Shown here in pieces: positions 25,037-33,705 of a DNA stretch of 64,000 nt; the first letter of the stretch is position 1, and the number at the start of each line of letters is the position of its first letter. The stretch is from Candidatus Binatia bacterium (lineage in GTDB: Bacteria; Desulfobacterota; Binatia; UBA12015). The position numbers and the translations under genes are program-made. Under the pieces are notes generated by a model. That model worked only from the letters and a program-made list of their open reading frames with translations. It searched no databases and was not told the DNA's origin. The DNA lies in assembly GCA_036563615.1 (NCBI GenBank), contig DATCMB010000004.1:288071-352070 (forward strand), given 5' to 3'.

Positions 25037-26722
25037 CTAGGGCTGCGCCCTGCGCGCACCGGACACCTTGCGCACGCCGCTGCGCGACGCGCGCGCCCGC
25101 GCGAGCAGCCGTTCCTCCGCACGCGAGATGCGCGCCGCGACGCTGCGACGCCACCTCTCGGCGGCGTCGAGCTGCGTCGTGCAGTCGCGGATCATCGCGC
25201 GCACCGGCGCCTCGGCGGCGCCGCCGAGACAGGTGCGCGTCGCGACCACCGCGGCCGGATCCTCGACCGTGGCGAGCACGCGCCGCGGCAGGCGGAGCGC
25301 GCGGCCGAGGACCTTCTGCGCCGCTTCCTCGAGCACGTCGGGCGGGATCGTCCGGGCGTCGGGATCGCGCTCGAGCGCGGTGCGGACGGCGAGCCCGACC
25401 ACGCGGTGCGCGGGACGGTAGGGCACGCCCGCTTCCCGGGTGATCGCCTCGGCGAGGTCCATCGCATGCGTGAAGCCGCGTCCGGCGCTCGCGCGCATCC
25501 GCTCGACGTCGAAGCCGACCGCGTCGACCACGGCGGCCATGAGCTCGACGGTCTCGGCCGCCTTCTCGAGCGTCCGCGGTACCTCGCCGAGCGGGAAGAT
25601 CCGGTTGTCCATCTGAGCCGAAGGCGTCTTGCCGACCGCCGCCATCGAGGCCAGCCGGCCGAGCGCGCTTCCCGTCATACCGCGAACGAACGCCAGCGAG
25701 TAAGGGTTTTTCTTCTGCGGCATGATCATGCTGATGCGCGCGTGCCGATCGGCGAGCTCGACGAGCGAGAACTCCGCGGTGTTCCAGATCTGCAGGTCCT
25801 CGGCGAGGCGGTCGGCGTGCAGCAAGAGCATCGTCACCTGCGCCATCAGCTCGACCGGCTGATCGACCTGCCACATGGCGTCGCGCGTGTGCACGACGGG
25901 GCCGTCGAAGCCGAGCAGCTCGGCGAGACGGCGGCGGTCCATCGGCAGGCGCGAGCCGTTGATGTTGCCGATGCCGCCCGGGCACTGGTTGGTGCGGGCG
26001 AAGGCGGCGCGCAGGCGGTCGAGGTCGCGCAGCAGCGGGTAGGCGAACGACAGCAGGTAGTGCGCGAGGCTCGTCGGCGTCGCGGGCTGCAGGTAGGTGT
26101 AGTCGGGCGCGATGGTCCCGACGTGGCGCTTCGCCTGCGCGACCAGCGCGCGCCCGAGCGCGATCGTCGCCGCCGCAAGACGCAGCAGGCGCTCGCGCAC
26201 CGCGATCCGGTAGGCGATGGTCGCCGGCTCGCGCCGCGGACGTCCGGCGCCGAGCCAGCCGGCGGCCTCGGCGTCGCGCTTGCGCACCCACGCCTCGCGG
26301 TTGGTCGACACGTCCTCGAGCGCCGGGTCGAGCGGGAAGCGCTCGAGCGGCAGCTCGTGCAGCTCGAGCAGCAGGTCGAGGAGACGGCGGGCGTCGGCCT
26401 TCGGAATGACGCCCGCGTCGCGCAGCACGAGCACGTGCGCCATGTCGGCGAAGCTCAGGCCCCGATAGAGGATCGGCGCGTCGGCGAGCTCGAGCGCGAA
26501 CGACGCGCGCATGAGCTCGGGAGCCGGGCCCTCACGCAGCCGCGCGCCCTCGCCCTCGCCACGCGCGTGCGCGGCGGGCTGCTTCGTCGCGCGTGGCTTC
26601 GCGTCCCGGACCTTCGCCTGCTCGGCAGCGGCGCGCACGCGCGGACGCGTCCGCGGCACGGCGCGCGCGGCCGCTCGCGCCGCCTGCGTCGCCCTGCCCC
26701 GCCTGGCTCTCGCCTTCGCCAC
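25037..26722 (-). CDS. aspartase/fumarase-superfamily lyase, argininosuccinate-lyase-like but diverged (XcbC1-type candidate)
   Basis: A 561-aa protein with an argininosuccinate-lyase fold after a basic, low-complexity N-terminus of about 58 residues. The superfamily loop is recognisable as ISMIMPQKKNP (330-340) but GSS of the signature reads ISM. The argininosuccinate-binding HTGRSRND region reads GAGRPRRE, and the catalytic His of YTHLQ is Tyr (Y210 in YTYLQ). It is therefore unlikely to be ArgH. In Xanthobacter autotrophicus a member of this superfamily (XcbC1) removes phosphate from phosphosulfolactate to give sulfoacrylate. Adjacency to ComA makes that the best guess. The GTG start at 26722 is uncertain; similarity to the family begins near residue 60. 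The ATP-grasp gene ends 7 bp upstream. Confidence 0.8.
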   Translation of the reverse strand: MAKARARRGRATQAARAAARAVPRTRPRVRAAAEQAKVRDAKPRATKQPAAHARGEGEGARLREGPAPELMRASFALELADAPILYRGLSFADMAHVLVLRDAGVIPKADARRLLDLLLELHELPLERFPLDPALEDVSTNREAWVRKRDAEAAGWLGAGRPRREPATIAYRIAVRERLLRLAAATIALGRALVAQAKRHVGTIAPDYTYLQPATPTSLAHYLLSFAYPLLRDLDRLRAAFARTNQCPGGIGNINGSRLPMDRRRLAELLGFDGPVVHTRDAMWQVDQPVELMAQVTMLLLHADRLAEDLQIWNTAEFSLVELADRHARISMIMPQKKNPYSLAFVRGMTGSALGRLASMAAVGKTPSAQMDNRIFPLGEVPRTLEKAAETVELMAAVVDAVGFDVERMRASAGRGFTHAMDLAEAITREAGVPYRPAHRVVGLAVRTALERDPDARTIPPDVLEEAAQKVLGRALRLPRRVLATVEDPAAVVATRTCLGGAAEAPVRAMIRDCTTQLDAAERWRRSVAARISRAEERLLARARASRSGVRKVSGARRAQP

Positions 26723-26729
26723 GGCGCGC

Positions 26730-28067
26730 CTAGTCGACGGTCACGCGCCGCAGGCCGTGGCCGACCGTCGGGTCCGCGGCGAGCAGCAGCTCCTGGAGGT
26801 GCTTCGGACGGTTGCTGCGCACGCGCGCACGCTCGGTCTCCGTCTTCTCCTTGGCGCGCAACCTGCGCTTGACGCGATTGACGCCCGCCTCGAGGATGCG
26901 CCCGAGCGAGGTCAGAAGCGGCTTCGGATCGTCCCAGGCGGCGTACGCGTACGTCCGCTTGCCGCGGTACGACGCGAGCCAGCTCCAGGTCGTGAGCCGC
27001 TTCTCGGGGAGGAAGTAGAGCTGGACCGTCTTCAGGTCGCGCTCCTCGTGGATCCACTTGATCCCTTCCTCGAACTCGGTCTGGCGCTCGACCGGCAGGC
27101 CGAGGACGTCGCGGTACCAGATGTGCGGCAGGTTGATGCCCGAGCGCGTCACCAGGCTGTGGGGGAACCACGTGCGGCCGCCCGTCGCTTCGGTGATCTT
27201 GAGCTTGCCGTCACGACGGTCGCGCTTGAACTCGATCACGCCGTAGCCGCGGTGCTGGATCGAGGACAGGATCTTGACCACGTTCTCCGCGATCCACGGC
27301 TCGCGCATGCTCTCGGCGAGCGTCGCCGTGCCGAAGCCGCGCGGGTACATGCGCAGCTTGCGCCCGGTCCACACCGCGAGCGGCTGGTGGTTGGCGTCGA
27401 GGTAGGTGACGCCCCACATCACCTGGCTGTCGTCGCCCGGCATGTACTCCTGGATGATGAGATCCTGGTGCACCGGGTAGATCAGCTCGTAGAGCTGCTT
27501 CAGCATGTCCGCCGAGTCGGCGAGGAAGAGCCGCGTGTCGAAGGTCTGGCGCCAGGTCGCGTTGGGCTGGAACGGCTTGATCAGGCAGGGGTACTCGATC
27601 TCGCGCGCGATCGCGTCGATGTCGTGCGCGCCGTCGGTGAACCAGGTGCGCGGCAGCGGGAAGCCGCGCTCCATCGCGAGCTTGTAGAACGACTTCTTGT
27701 CGAGGAAGAGCCGCAGCACCTCCTTCGACGGCAGCGACATGTAGAAGTACGGCTCGAGCTTCTCGCGCTCCTCCGAGACGAGCTGGACGTTCAGGTCGCC
27801 GCTCGGCAGGAGCACGCCCTTTTGCCCCATCGCCTCGAGCTTGCGCCCGAGGTCGAGCAGGCCTTCGAGGAGCGGCGGCCCGCCCTTCACGAAGTCCTTG
27901 ACGTAGAACTTCACGCAGTAGCGGGTCTTGGCTCCCGGCTGCTCGAGGTCGTTGTCGACCCCGATCACGGGGATGCCGAGCCGGCCGAGCGCGCGTACCG
28001 TGCCGAGCCCGTTCTGGCCGAGCCCGAGCACGACCGCAGGCGGCCGGTCGTAGCGGGGAAGATTCAT
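26730..28067 (-). CDS. ATP-grasp carboxylate-amine ligase-like protein
   Basis: A 445-aa ATP-grasp enzyme. The N-terminal Rossmann-like part starts AVVLGLGQNGLGTVRALGRLG. The central ATP-binding part contains CLIKPFQP (the P-loop-like Lys), DLIIQEYMPGDDSQVM, and the metal-binding end GVIEFKRDRRDGKLKITEATGGR (Glu, Glu). This overall order is that of the carboxylate-amine ligases which build amides or peptides by way of an acyl phosphate, including many natural-product enzymes. It sits between the sulfotransferase and the lyase/ComA pair, separated from the lyase by 7 bp, so a carboxylate made by that pair (sulfoacrylate or a derivative) is a plausible acceptor. That is inference; neither substrate is known. 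Confidence 0.85.
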   Translation of the reverse strand: MNLPRYDRPPAVVLGLGQNGLGTVRALGRLGIPVIGVDNDLEQPGAKTRYCVKFYVKDFVKGGPPLLEGLLDLGRKLEAMGQKGVLLPSGDLNVQLVSEEREKLEPYFYMSLPSKEVLRLFLDKKSFYKLAMERGFPLPRTWFTDGAHDIDAIAREIEYPCLIKPFQPNATWRQTFDTRLFLADSADMLKQLYELIYPVHQDLIIQEYMPGDDSQVMWGVTYLDANHQPLAVWTGRKLRMYPRGFGTATLAESMREPWIAENVVKILSSIQHRGYGVIEFKRDRRDGKLKITEATGGRTWFPHSLVTRSGINLPHIWYRDVLGLPVERQTEFEEGIKWIHEERDLKTVQLYFLPEKRLTTWSWLASYRGKRTYAYAAWDDPKPLLTSLGRILEAGVNRVKRRLRAKEKTETERARVRSNRPKHLQELLLAADPTVGHGLRRVTVD

Positions 28068-28218
28068 GCGGTCTCCGCGGGATCTGGTCGTGGGGATCGA
28101 AGCGAGCGCCGCGCGCGGTGCATCTGCGGGGCCTTCGGCATCGGGGCCTCACATGATCGGTCGCGCGCGCGTCGAAGGCAAGTCGGGTCGCGCATCGCGC
28201 CGCGTGCGCGACGCCCAT

Positions 28219-28254
28219 GCGGATGCCTTGGCCTCGCGGCGGCGGGTCATCCGC
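28219..28254 (-). terminator. weak hairpin after the sulfotransferase gene
   Basis: GCGGATG (28219-28225) and CATCCGC (28248-28254) can pair around a 22-nt G+C-rich loop, just beyond the sulfotransferase stop on the minus strand. There is no T-run. It could attenuate transcription into the ATP-grasp gene. Nothing else is recognised in the 190-bp gap 28068-28257. Confidence 0.2.
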
Positions 28255-28257
28255 GGG

Positions 28258-29178
28258 TCATTCGAGGTCGTAGCCGAGCTCGCGCGCGACCTTCTCGACC
28301 TGGCGCCGCACCGCGCGGCGGTCCTCCTCGCTCCACTCCGACGGCATCGGGAAGCTGCCACGCTGCGCGGCGTTGAGCTTGCGCCCGAGGACCTCCTCGA
28401 CGAGCTCGCTCGCCGGAAAGTCGACGCCGACGAACGCGAAGATGCGGCGCAGCGTCGCCTCGTCGCCCGCGAACAGCAGGTCGGCGCGCAGATCGAGCGC
28501 GCGCTCGGGCGGAAGCGTCGCCATGAAGGCGCGCGCCTCCTCGTTGATGCGCGCCCAGAACCAGCCGCACTTCTCGAGCCGCGGCAGCTTCTCCCACTCG
28601 GCGGCGAGCGGCTCGTGCGGACGCGGCCGCACGCGCGCGAAGTCCCAGTTGTGGCTCTCGTAGTAGCCGCGGCGCATCGCCGAGCGCACCACCTCGTAGG
28701 GATGGCGGTGCAGGTGGATGAACTTGCTCGCCGGGAAGCAGGCCGCGAGCACGGGGGCGAGGTACGTCAGACGATTGTTGGTCTCGACGTAGATCTTGCC
28801 GCGCCGGTTGGCCTCGCAGACGAGGTCGTCGCGCGCCGCGTACACCACCTCGCGCCACTTTTCGCTCGACGCGAGGTCGCCGCCCTCGAGGTACGCGTCG
28901 ATCGATGCCTTGACCAAGCGCGGGAAGGGCTCGTGCTCCGACACCACGCCCGGCGACAGCGCGAGCAGCGCCGTGAGCGTCTGGCTGCCGACGCGCCCGG
29001 TCGACAGCACGAACACCGCCGGGCAGCCCTGCCAGCCGCGCTCGTACGCCTCGGCGAGGCGTCCGACGTACGGCGGGCGGAGCTCCGTGTCGCCGGTCAG
29101 CAGCCGGTCGATCTTGCCCTTCACGCGCGAGAGACCCCGCTGGGTCGCCTGCAGCGCCTGTCTCTTCAAGCTCGACAT
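28258..29178 (-). CDS. sulfotransferase family protein (PAPS-dependent type)
   Basis: A 306-aa P-loop sulfotransferase. The phosphosulfate-binding loop is VLSTGRVGSQTL (57-68), and the 3'-phosphate-binding region is FIHLHRHPYEVVRSAM, with Arg and Ser as expected. The C-terminus carries a region rich in Glu/Arg (WSEEDRRAVRRQVEKVARELG) typical of bacterial members. Such enzymes move sulfate from PAPS to a hydroxyl or amine of a metabolite or glycan. It is the first gene of the minus-strand cluster with the ATP-grasp, lyase and ComA genes, although a 190-bp gap follows it. The ATG at 29178 has GAGGA about 6 nt upstream, and a perfect inverted repeat lies just before that. Confidence 0.85.
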   Translation of the reverse strand: MSSLKRQALQATQRGLSRVKGKIDRLLTGDTELRPPYVGRLAEAYERGWQGCPAVFVLSTGRVGSQTLTALLALSPGVVSEHEPFPRLVKASIDAYLEGGDLASSEKWREVVYAARDDLVCEANRRGKIYVETNNRLTYLAPVLAACFPASKFIHLHRHPYEVVRSAMRRGYYESHNWDFARVRPRPHEPLAAEWEKLPRLEKCGWFWARINEEARAFMATLPPERALDLRADLLFAGDEATLRRIFAFVGVDFPASELVEEVLGRKLNAAQRGSFPMPSEWSEEDRRAVRRQVEKVARELGYDLE

Positions 29179-29190
29179 CCTTTGTCCTCG

Positions 29191-29217
29191 GCCGCGGCGG
29201 TGATCACCCGCCGCGGC
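29191..29217. promoter_or_regulatory. perfect 10-bp inverted repeat, 7-bp spacer, between divergent genes
   Basis: Left arm GCCGCGGCGG (29191-29200) and right arm CCGCCGCGGC (29208-29217) pair perfectly around TGATCAC. It lies 12 bp upstream of the sulfotransferase ATG and 97 bp upstream of the radical SAM start. It may be an operator for either gene or, in RNA, a hairpin next to the sulfotransferase ribosome site. Confidence 0.4.
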
Positions 29218-29314
29218 GAGCCTTTACCCGATCGCGCCTCCTACATCGACCACCCGCGCGCGGCTCTGCAGTCCCCGCCGCGATTCGTCGCGGGTCTTGC
29301 CTCGAACGCCGCAC

Positions 29315-30406
29315 ATGGGCGAAGATTTGGCGAAGATGTCGACTCCCGAGCTACCGGGCCGCGGCACCGACCAGAGCCCGCCGAACCGCTTCTACGAGCT
29401 GCGCTTCGAGCCCGACCCGGACCTCGAGCCGGATCCGGATGACGCCGAGCGTCCGCCCGAGCCGACGCGCTACTACCGCGACGCCTCGCGCTCGATCCTC
29501 GCCGAGAACTCGAGCCCGGACGTCGGCTTCCGCTGGAGCGTCAACCCGTACCGCGGCTGCGAGCACGGCTGCATCTACTGCTACGCGCGTCCGAGCCACG
29601 AGTACCTCGGCTGGAGCGCCGGGCTCGACTTCGAGCGTCGCCTGCTGATCAAGCTGGACGCGCCGCAGCTCCTGCGCCGCGCGCTCGCCGCGCCGCGCTG
29701 GCAGCCCGACGTGATCGCGCTCTCGGGCAACACCGACTGCTACCAGCCGATCGAGCGCCGTCTGCGCTTGACGCGCGGGCTCCTCGAGGTGCTGCACGAG
29801 TTCCGCAACCCGGTCGGCGTCATCACCAAGTCGGCGCTGGTCGCGCGCGACGTCGACCTGCTCGCGGGCCTCGCCGAGCACCAGGCGGTGCACGTGCGGA
29901 TCTCGGTGACGACGCTCGACGCGGAGCTCGCGCGCCGCATGGAGCCGCGCGCCGCGACCCCGGAGCGCCGCCTCGAGGCGATCGAGCGCCTCGCCGCGGC
30001 CGGCGTGCCGGTCGGCGTCATGGTGGCGCCGATCATCCCGGGGCTGAACGACATGGAGATCCCGCGCATCCTCGAGGCCGCCGCCGCGGCCGGCGCGCAG
30101 AACGCGTCGTGGGTGCTGCTGCGCCTCGCCTCGCCGCTCGACGAGCTCTTCACGCACTGGCTCGCGAAGCACTACCCCGAGCGGCGCGAGAAGGTCCTGC
30201 ACCGGATCCGCGAGACCCGCGCCGGGCGTCTCTCGGACTCGACCTTCGGCAAGCGCATGCGCGGCGAGGGCGAGTACGCGCGGCAGATCGCGGCGCTGTT
30301 CGAGGCGAGCGCGCGCAAGGCGGGGCTCGCGAAGCCGCTGCCGCCGCTCAGCACCGCCGCCTTTCGCAGACCCGCGCAGCGCGGCGAGCAGCTCGCGCTG
30401 CTCTAG
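29315..30406 (+). CDS. PA0069-family radical SAM protein (SPL-like)
   Basis: A 363-aa radical SAM enzyme. The cluster-binding motif is RGCEHGCIYCYARPSHEYLG (CxxxCxxC, near residue 80), preceded by FRWSVNPY, as in the PA0069/Rv2578c group related to spore photoproduct lyase. Later motifs are VIALSGNTDCYQPIE, GVITKSALVARDVDLL, VRISVTTLD and APIIPGLND. The C-terminus LSDSTFGKRMRGEGEYARQI is also typical. The real reaction of this family is not established. The ATG at 29315 was taken; TTG 29297 and ATG 29336 are alternatives because the first residues are not conserved. It is divergent from the sulfotransferase cluster. Confidence 0.88.
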   Translation: MGEDLAKMSTPELPGRGTDQSPPNRFYELRFEPDPDLEPDPDDAERPPEPTRYYRDASRSILAENSSPDVGFRWSVNPYRGCEHGCIYCYARPSHEYLGWSAGLDFERRLLIKLDAPQLLRRALAAPRWQPDVIALSGNTDCYQPIERRLRLTRGLLEVLHEFRNPVGVITKSALVARDVDLLAGLAEHQAVHVRISVTTLDAELARRMEPRAATPERRLEAIERLAAAGVPVGVMVAPIIPGLNDMEIPRILEAAAAAGAQNASWVLLRLASPLDELFTHWLAKHYPERREKVLHRIRETRAGRLSDSTFGKRMRGEGEYARQIAALFEASARKAGLAKPLPPLSTAAFRRPAQRGEQLALL

Positions 30407-30419
30407 CGACGCGCGCCGC

Positions 30420-32069
30420 TCACGGCGCGGCCGACGGCTCGAGGAAGAGCACCTCGTACACCGTGTGGCCCGAGGCGTCCGTGACCGGCCAGCGCGCGAA
30501 CGAGCCGGGCGGCCGCCGGGCGGCGAACGCCAGCACGCGCTCGCGCGCCCGCCGCATCATGGTCTCGTCCTCGGGGTGCAGGACGACCGCGACGCGCTTC
30601 CCGCTCTGCAGCGCCGCGGCGAGCTCGGCGGTCGCCTGCTCGAGGTCGGCGCCGTCCTGGAGCAGCGCGTAGAGGTTCCGATGGCGTCGGCGCGACGCCG
30701 GCGGCGCGAGCGCGAAGAGCTGGTTGTGCAGCCCCCAGTCGGCGGACACGACGAGGTCGGGGGCGAGGCGCTCGAGGTCGCGCGACAGGCCGTAGATCGC
30801 GGTGCTCGCCCAGGACTGGATCGCGCCGCGGTCGCGGAGCTGCGCGAGGTAAGCGGCGTCGAAGCGCACCTGCCCCGCGACGACGACGAGCACGAGCAGG
30901 CTCGCGCCGGCGCCCACCCGGCGCCGCGCGCGCGACGGCATCGCCGCGACCAGCGTCGCGCCGGTCGCGAGCAGCGCGAACGCGGGCCACGGGTGCAGCA
31001 TCGCGGCGTGGTGCGGCCCGTTCGCCTGCGGCGTCGCGGCGAGCTGCACGAGCAGGAGCGCGCACAGCACCGCGAAGAACGCCGCGAGGCGCGCGAGTCG
31101 CCGCACCTCCGCGTCTCGGATCCCGCGCACACCGGACGAGAGCACGGCGCACGACGCGACCACCACCAGCCCCGAGACCTCGAGCGTCGCCCACTCCGGA
31201 CGCGCGGGAGCCGGCGTGCGAAACGCGATGCGCCACCACGCGCTGCCGTCGAGCGTCGTGCGCACGAGCGTCGGCAGGGCGAGCGCGCGCTCGGCGAGCG
31301 TCGTGCTCGGAAAGTCGCCGCCCGGTCCCGGCCCGAGAAGCAGCGGCAGGACGACGAAGCCGCCGACGTAGAGCAACGCGCCCGCGCCCACCGCGATCGG
31401 CAGCCACACGGCGGGCCTCGACGCGCGCAGCGCCGCGACGAAGCGGCGCCGCTCGACGAGCAGCGCCGCGCCGCCGAGCGCGAGCACGAACCAGACGAAG
31501 TTGAGCTTGTCGAAGACGCCGAGCGCGAGCACGGCGACGAGCGCCGCGACGCCCCCGGCCGACGGACGCTCGAGCCAGGCGAAGAGCAGCGCCACCGACG
31601 CCGCCTTGAACAACCCCGCGAGCACGACCGGGCCGTAGTCGACCCGCGCCGTCGTCAAGGAGAGCGGATCGGTGACCAGGACGAGCGTCAAGAGCAGACC
31701 CGCGCGCCAGCCGAACAGGCGCTCGCCGAGCCGCGACAGGATGAGCAGCGTCGCGCAGACGATCAGGATCGACGGCGCGCGCAGCGTCTCGATCGAGACC
31801 CCGAAGAGCGCGAACACCGGAGCGTGCAGCCACGCCTTCAGCGCCCCGACGTAGGACATCAGCATGAAGGGCACGCCGAGCACCGTGGAGTGCACGAAGC
31901 TTCCGTCGATGCCGCCGAGCGCCGCGTTGACGAACAGGATCTCGTCGTAGAGCGGCCCGGGACGCGAGATGCGGTGCAGCGCCGCGCCGGCGAAGCCGGC
32001 GACGAGCGCCCAGCGCACGATCCCGATGCAGCGGCGGCTTCGCGCGTCGCGCGTGACGTCCTCGCCCAC
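30420..32069 (-). CDS. glycosyltransferase family 39-like integral membrane protein
   Basis: A 549-aa protein with about ten hydrophobic segments. The first extracytoplasmic loop carries PLYDEILFVNAAL, the acidic pair (DE) that defines the active site of GT-C enzymes such as ArnT and PMT. These use lipid-linked sugars on the outer face of the inner membrane. The C-terminal 130 residues (after about 400) are soluble and end in a stretch with HPEDE. It is tail-to-tail with the radical SAM gene (13 bp) and 31 bp downstream of the glycosyltransferase-methyltransferase fusion, so it probably belongs to a polyprenyl-sugar pathway with it. Acceptor unknown. Confidence 0.75.
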   Translation of the reverse strand: MGEDVTRDARSRRCIGIVRWALVAGFAGAALHRISRPGPLYDEILFVNAALGGIDGSFVHSTVLGVPFMLMSYVGALKAWLHAPVFALFGVSIETLRAPSILIVCATLLILSRLGERLFGWRAGLLLTLVLVTDPLSLTTARVDYGPVVLAGLFKAASVALLFAWLERPSAGGVAALVAVLALGVFDKLNFVWFVLALGGAALLVERRRFVAALRASRPAVWLPIAVGAGALLYVGGFVVLPLLLGPGPGGDFPSTTLAERALALPTLVRTTLDGSAWWRIAFRTPAPARPEWATLEVSGLVVVASCAVLSSGVRGIRDAEVRRLARLAAFFAVLCALLLVQLAATPQANGPHHAAMLHPWPAFALLATGATLVAAMPSRARRRVGAGASLLVLVVVAGQVRFDAAYLAQLRDRGAIQSWASTAIYGLSRDLERLAPDLVVSADWGLHNQLFALAPPASRRRHRNLYALLQDGADLEQATAELAAALQSGKRVAVVLHPEDETMMRRARERVLAFAARRPPGSFARWPVTDASGHTVYEVLFLEPSAAP

Positions 32070-32100
32070 CGCCGCTACGGACGTCGTCTTCGCGCCTCCT

Positions 32101-33705
32101 TTACGACCCGTCTGCGGTCGCGACCACGGCGATCGATCCCGAGGGCACGTACACGCGCCGCTCGCTGCCGCCGGCGCTGCGCGCGAGACGCTCGAGCGCG
32201 GACGCGAGCCGCGGGTGTCCGCGCGCGACGCGCGACGCGAGGAAGTCGAGCCGCGCGTACTGCCCGGCGGGCGTCATCGTCTCGATGCGGAAGCCGTGCT
32301 TCTCGAGCGCGCGACGCAGCGTCTCGCGCGAGTACAGGATCACGTGCTCGGGGAACTTGAGCGACACCCAGTCGTCGCGCTGCAGACGCGCGAGCCAGCT
32401 CCGCACGTTCGGCGTCACCGCGAACAGCGCGCCGCCCGGGCGCAGCAGCCGACGGATCTTGGCGAGCGCCGCGTGCGGCTCGGGCAGGTGCTCGAGGCAG
32501 TCCTGCAGGCTCACGACGTCGAAGTAGCGCTGCGGCAGGTCGACGGACTCGATCGAGCCGACCACCACGCGGTGCGCAGACGATACTTGACGCGCCGCCG
32601 CCTCGCTGATCTCGACCACCCAGCGCTCGGCGAAGCGGCCCTGCGCGGCGTCGGCGAGGTAGCCGTAGCCCGCGCCGACGTCGAGCAGGCGTCCCGCGCC
32701 GACGTGCCGCTCGACGAGCGCGAGCCGCCGCCGGAAGGTGTCGCGGTGGTCCTCCGCCATCGCCGCGTAGTCGGCGTAGCCGCCGTCGCAGGCGTTCTCG
32801 CTCGCGAAGTAGCCGTCGTCGTAGAGCGCCGCGAGCGCGGCGCGCGTCGGCATCGGGTTCAGGTACCAGAGCCCGCACGCCGAGCACTCGACCATGCGGA
32901 AGCCCGCGTGCGCGACGCGCGGCACGAACTCGTCGGCGTGGCACAGCGGACACGACGTCGGCTCGGACTCGAGCGTCGGGAAGCGGTACGCGTCGCGCCT
33001 CAGGTTGCGCCGCACGCGCAGCAGATCGCGGAACATGCGCGAGCTGTCGCGCACGAGGTCGATCCGCGAGTCGTCGTTGTGCGTGAGACGCACCGGGAAG
33101 CGCTCGACGGTGAGCCCGTTCGCGAGCGCCGCCGCGAGCAGCTCGAAGTCGAAGCCGAAGCCGTCGATCGTGCGCATCGCGAACAGCTTGCGCGCGACGT
33201 CGGCGCGGAACGCCTTCAGGCCGCACTGCGAGTCGCGGAACGGCAGGCGGATCGCGAGCCAGGTGAGGAACGAGAACGACTGCCCCGAGATCCAGCGCAG
33301 CGTGCCGTAGCCGCGGTTCACCTCCGAGGTCGGCAGGTCCCGCGAGCCGATCGCGACGTCGCAGCGTCCGGACTCGAGCGCCGCGAGCATCGGACGCAGC
33401 GAGTCGAGGTCGTACGGCGAGTCGGCGTCGGTGAACGCGATCAGCGGATGGCGCGCGGCCGCCACACCCGCCGCGACCGCGACGCCCTTGCCGCGGTTGC
33501 GGCCGAGCCGCACGACGCGCACCGGCAGCTCGTCGCCGGACGCCCGCTCGGCGATCGCCGCGGTGTCGTCGCGGCTGCCGTCGTCGACGACGATCACCTC
33601 CGCCGGCGACGCGATGCTCGGCAGCGTGCGCTGGAGCGTCGCGAGGGTCGCCGGCAGGCGGGCGGCCTCGTCGTAGGCCGGGACGACGAGCGACAGGGCG
33701 CTCAT
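32101..33705 (-). CDS. fusion of GT2 (dolichol-phosphate-sugar synthase-like) glycosyltransferase and SAM methyltransferase
   Basis: A 534-aa two-domain protein. Residues 1-250 are a GT2 enzyme with SLVVPAYDEAARLP, VIVVDDGSRDDT, LGRNRGKGVAVAAG, AFTDADSP and DSQCGLKAFR, closest to polyprenyl-phosphate sugar synthases. Next comes a four-Cys zinc ribbon (CPLCHADEF near 250, CSACGLWYLN near 275). A class I methyltransferase (about 300-534; LLDVGAGYGYLADAA, DVVSLQDCLEHLPEP) follows, like those attached to modified sugars. The ATG at 33705 overlaps the dinB stop (ATGA). A GT39-like gene follows 31 bp downstream, which suggests one enzyme makes the lipid-linked sugar and the other uses it. Confidence 0.85.
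   Translation of the reverse strand: MSALSLVVPAYDEAARLPATLATLQRTLPSIASPAEVIVVDDGSRDDTAAIAERASGDELPVRVVRLGRNRGKGVAVAAGVAAARHPLIAFTDADSPYDLDSLRPMLAALESGRCDVAIGSRDLPTSEVNRGYGTLRWISGQSFSFLTWLAIRLPFRDSQCGLKAFRADVARKLFAMRTIDGFGFDFELLAAALANGLTVERFPVRLTHNDDSRIDLVRDSSRMFRDLLRVRRNLRRDAYRFPTLESEPTSCPLCHADEFVPRVAHAGFRMVECSACGLWYLNPMPTRAALAALYDDGYFASENACDGGYADYAAMAEDHRDTFRRRLALVERHVGAGRLLDVGAGYGYLADAAQGRFAERWVVEISEAAARQVSSAHRVVVGSIESVDLPQRYFDVVSLQDCLEHLPEPHAALAKIRRLLRPGGALFAVTPNVRSWLARLQRDDWVSLKFPEHVILYSRETLRRALEKHGFRIETMTPAGQYARLDFLASRVARGHPRLASALERLARSAGGSERRVYVPSGSIAVVATADGS

Noticed and set aside
25037..26722. Calling the lyase argininosuccinate lyase (argH)
   Set aside because: The catalytic His and the argininosuccinate-binding motif are replaced, and the neighbours are sulfonate genes, not arginine genes.
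29315..30406. Spore photoproduct lyase
   Set aside because: The cluster motif CEHGCIYC and flanking sequence fit the PA0069/Rv2578c group, and nothing else suggests sporulation.
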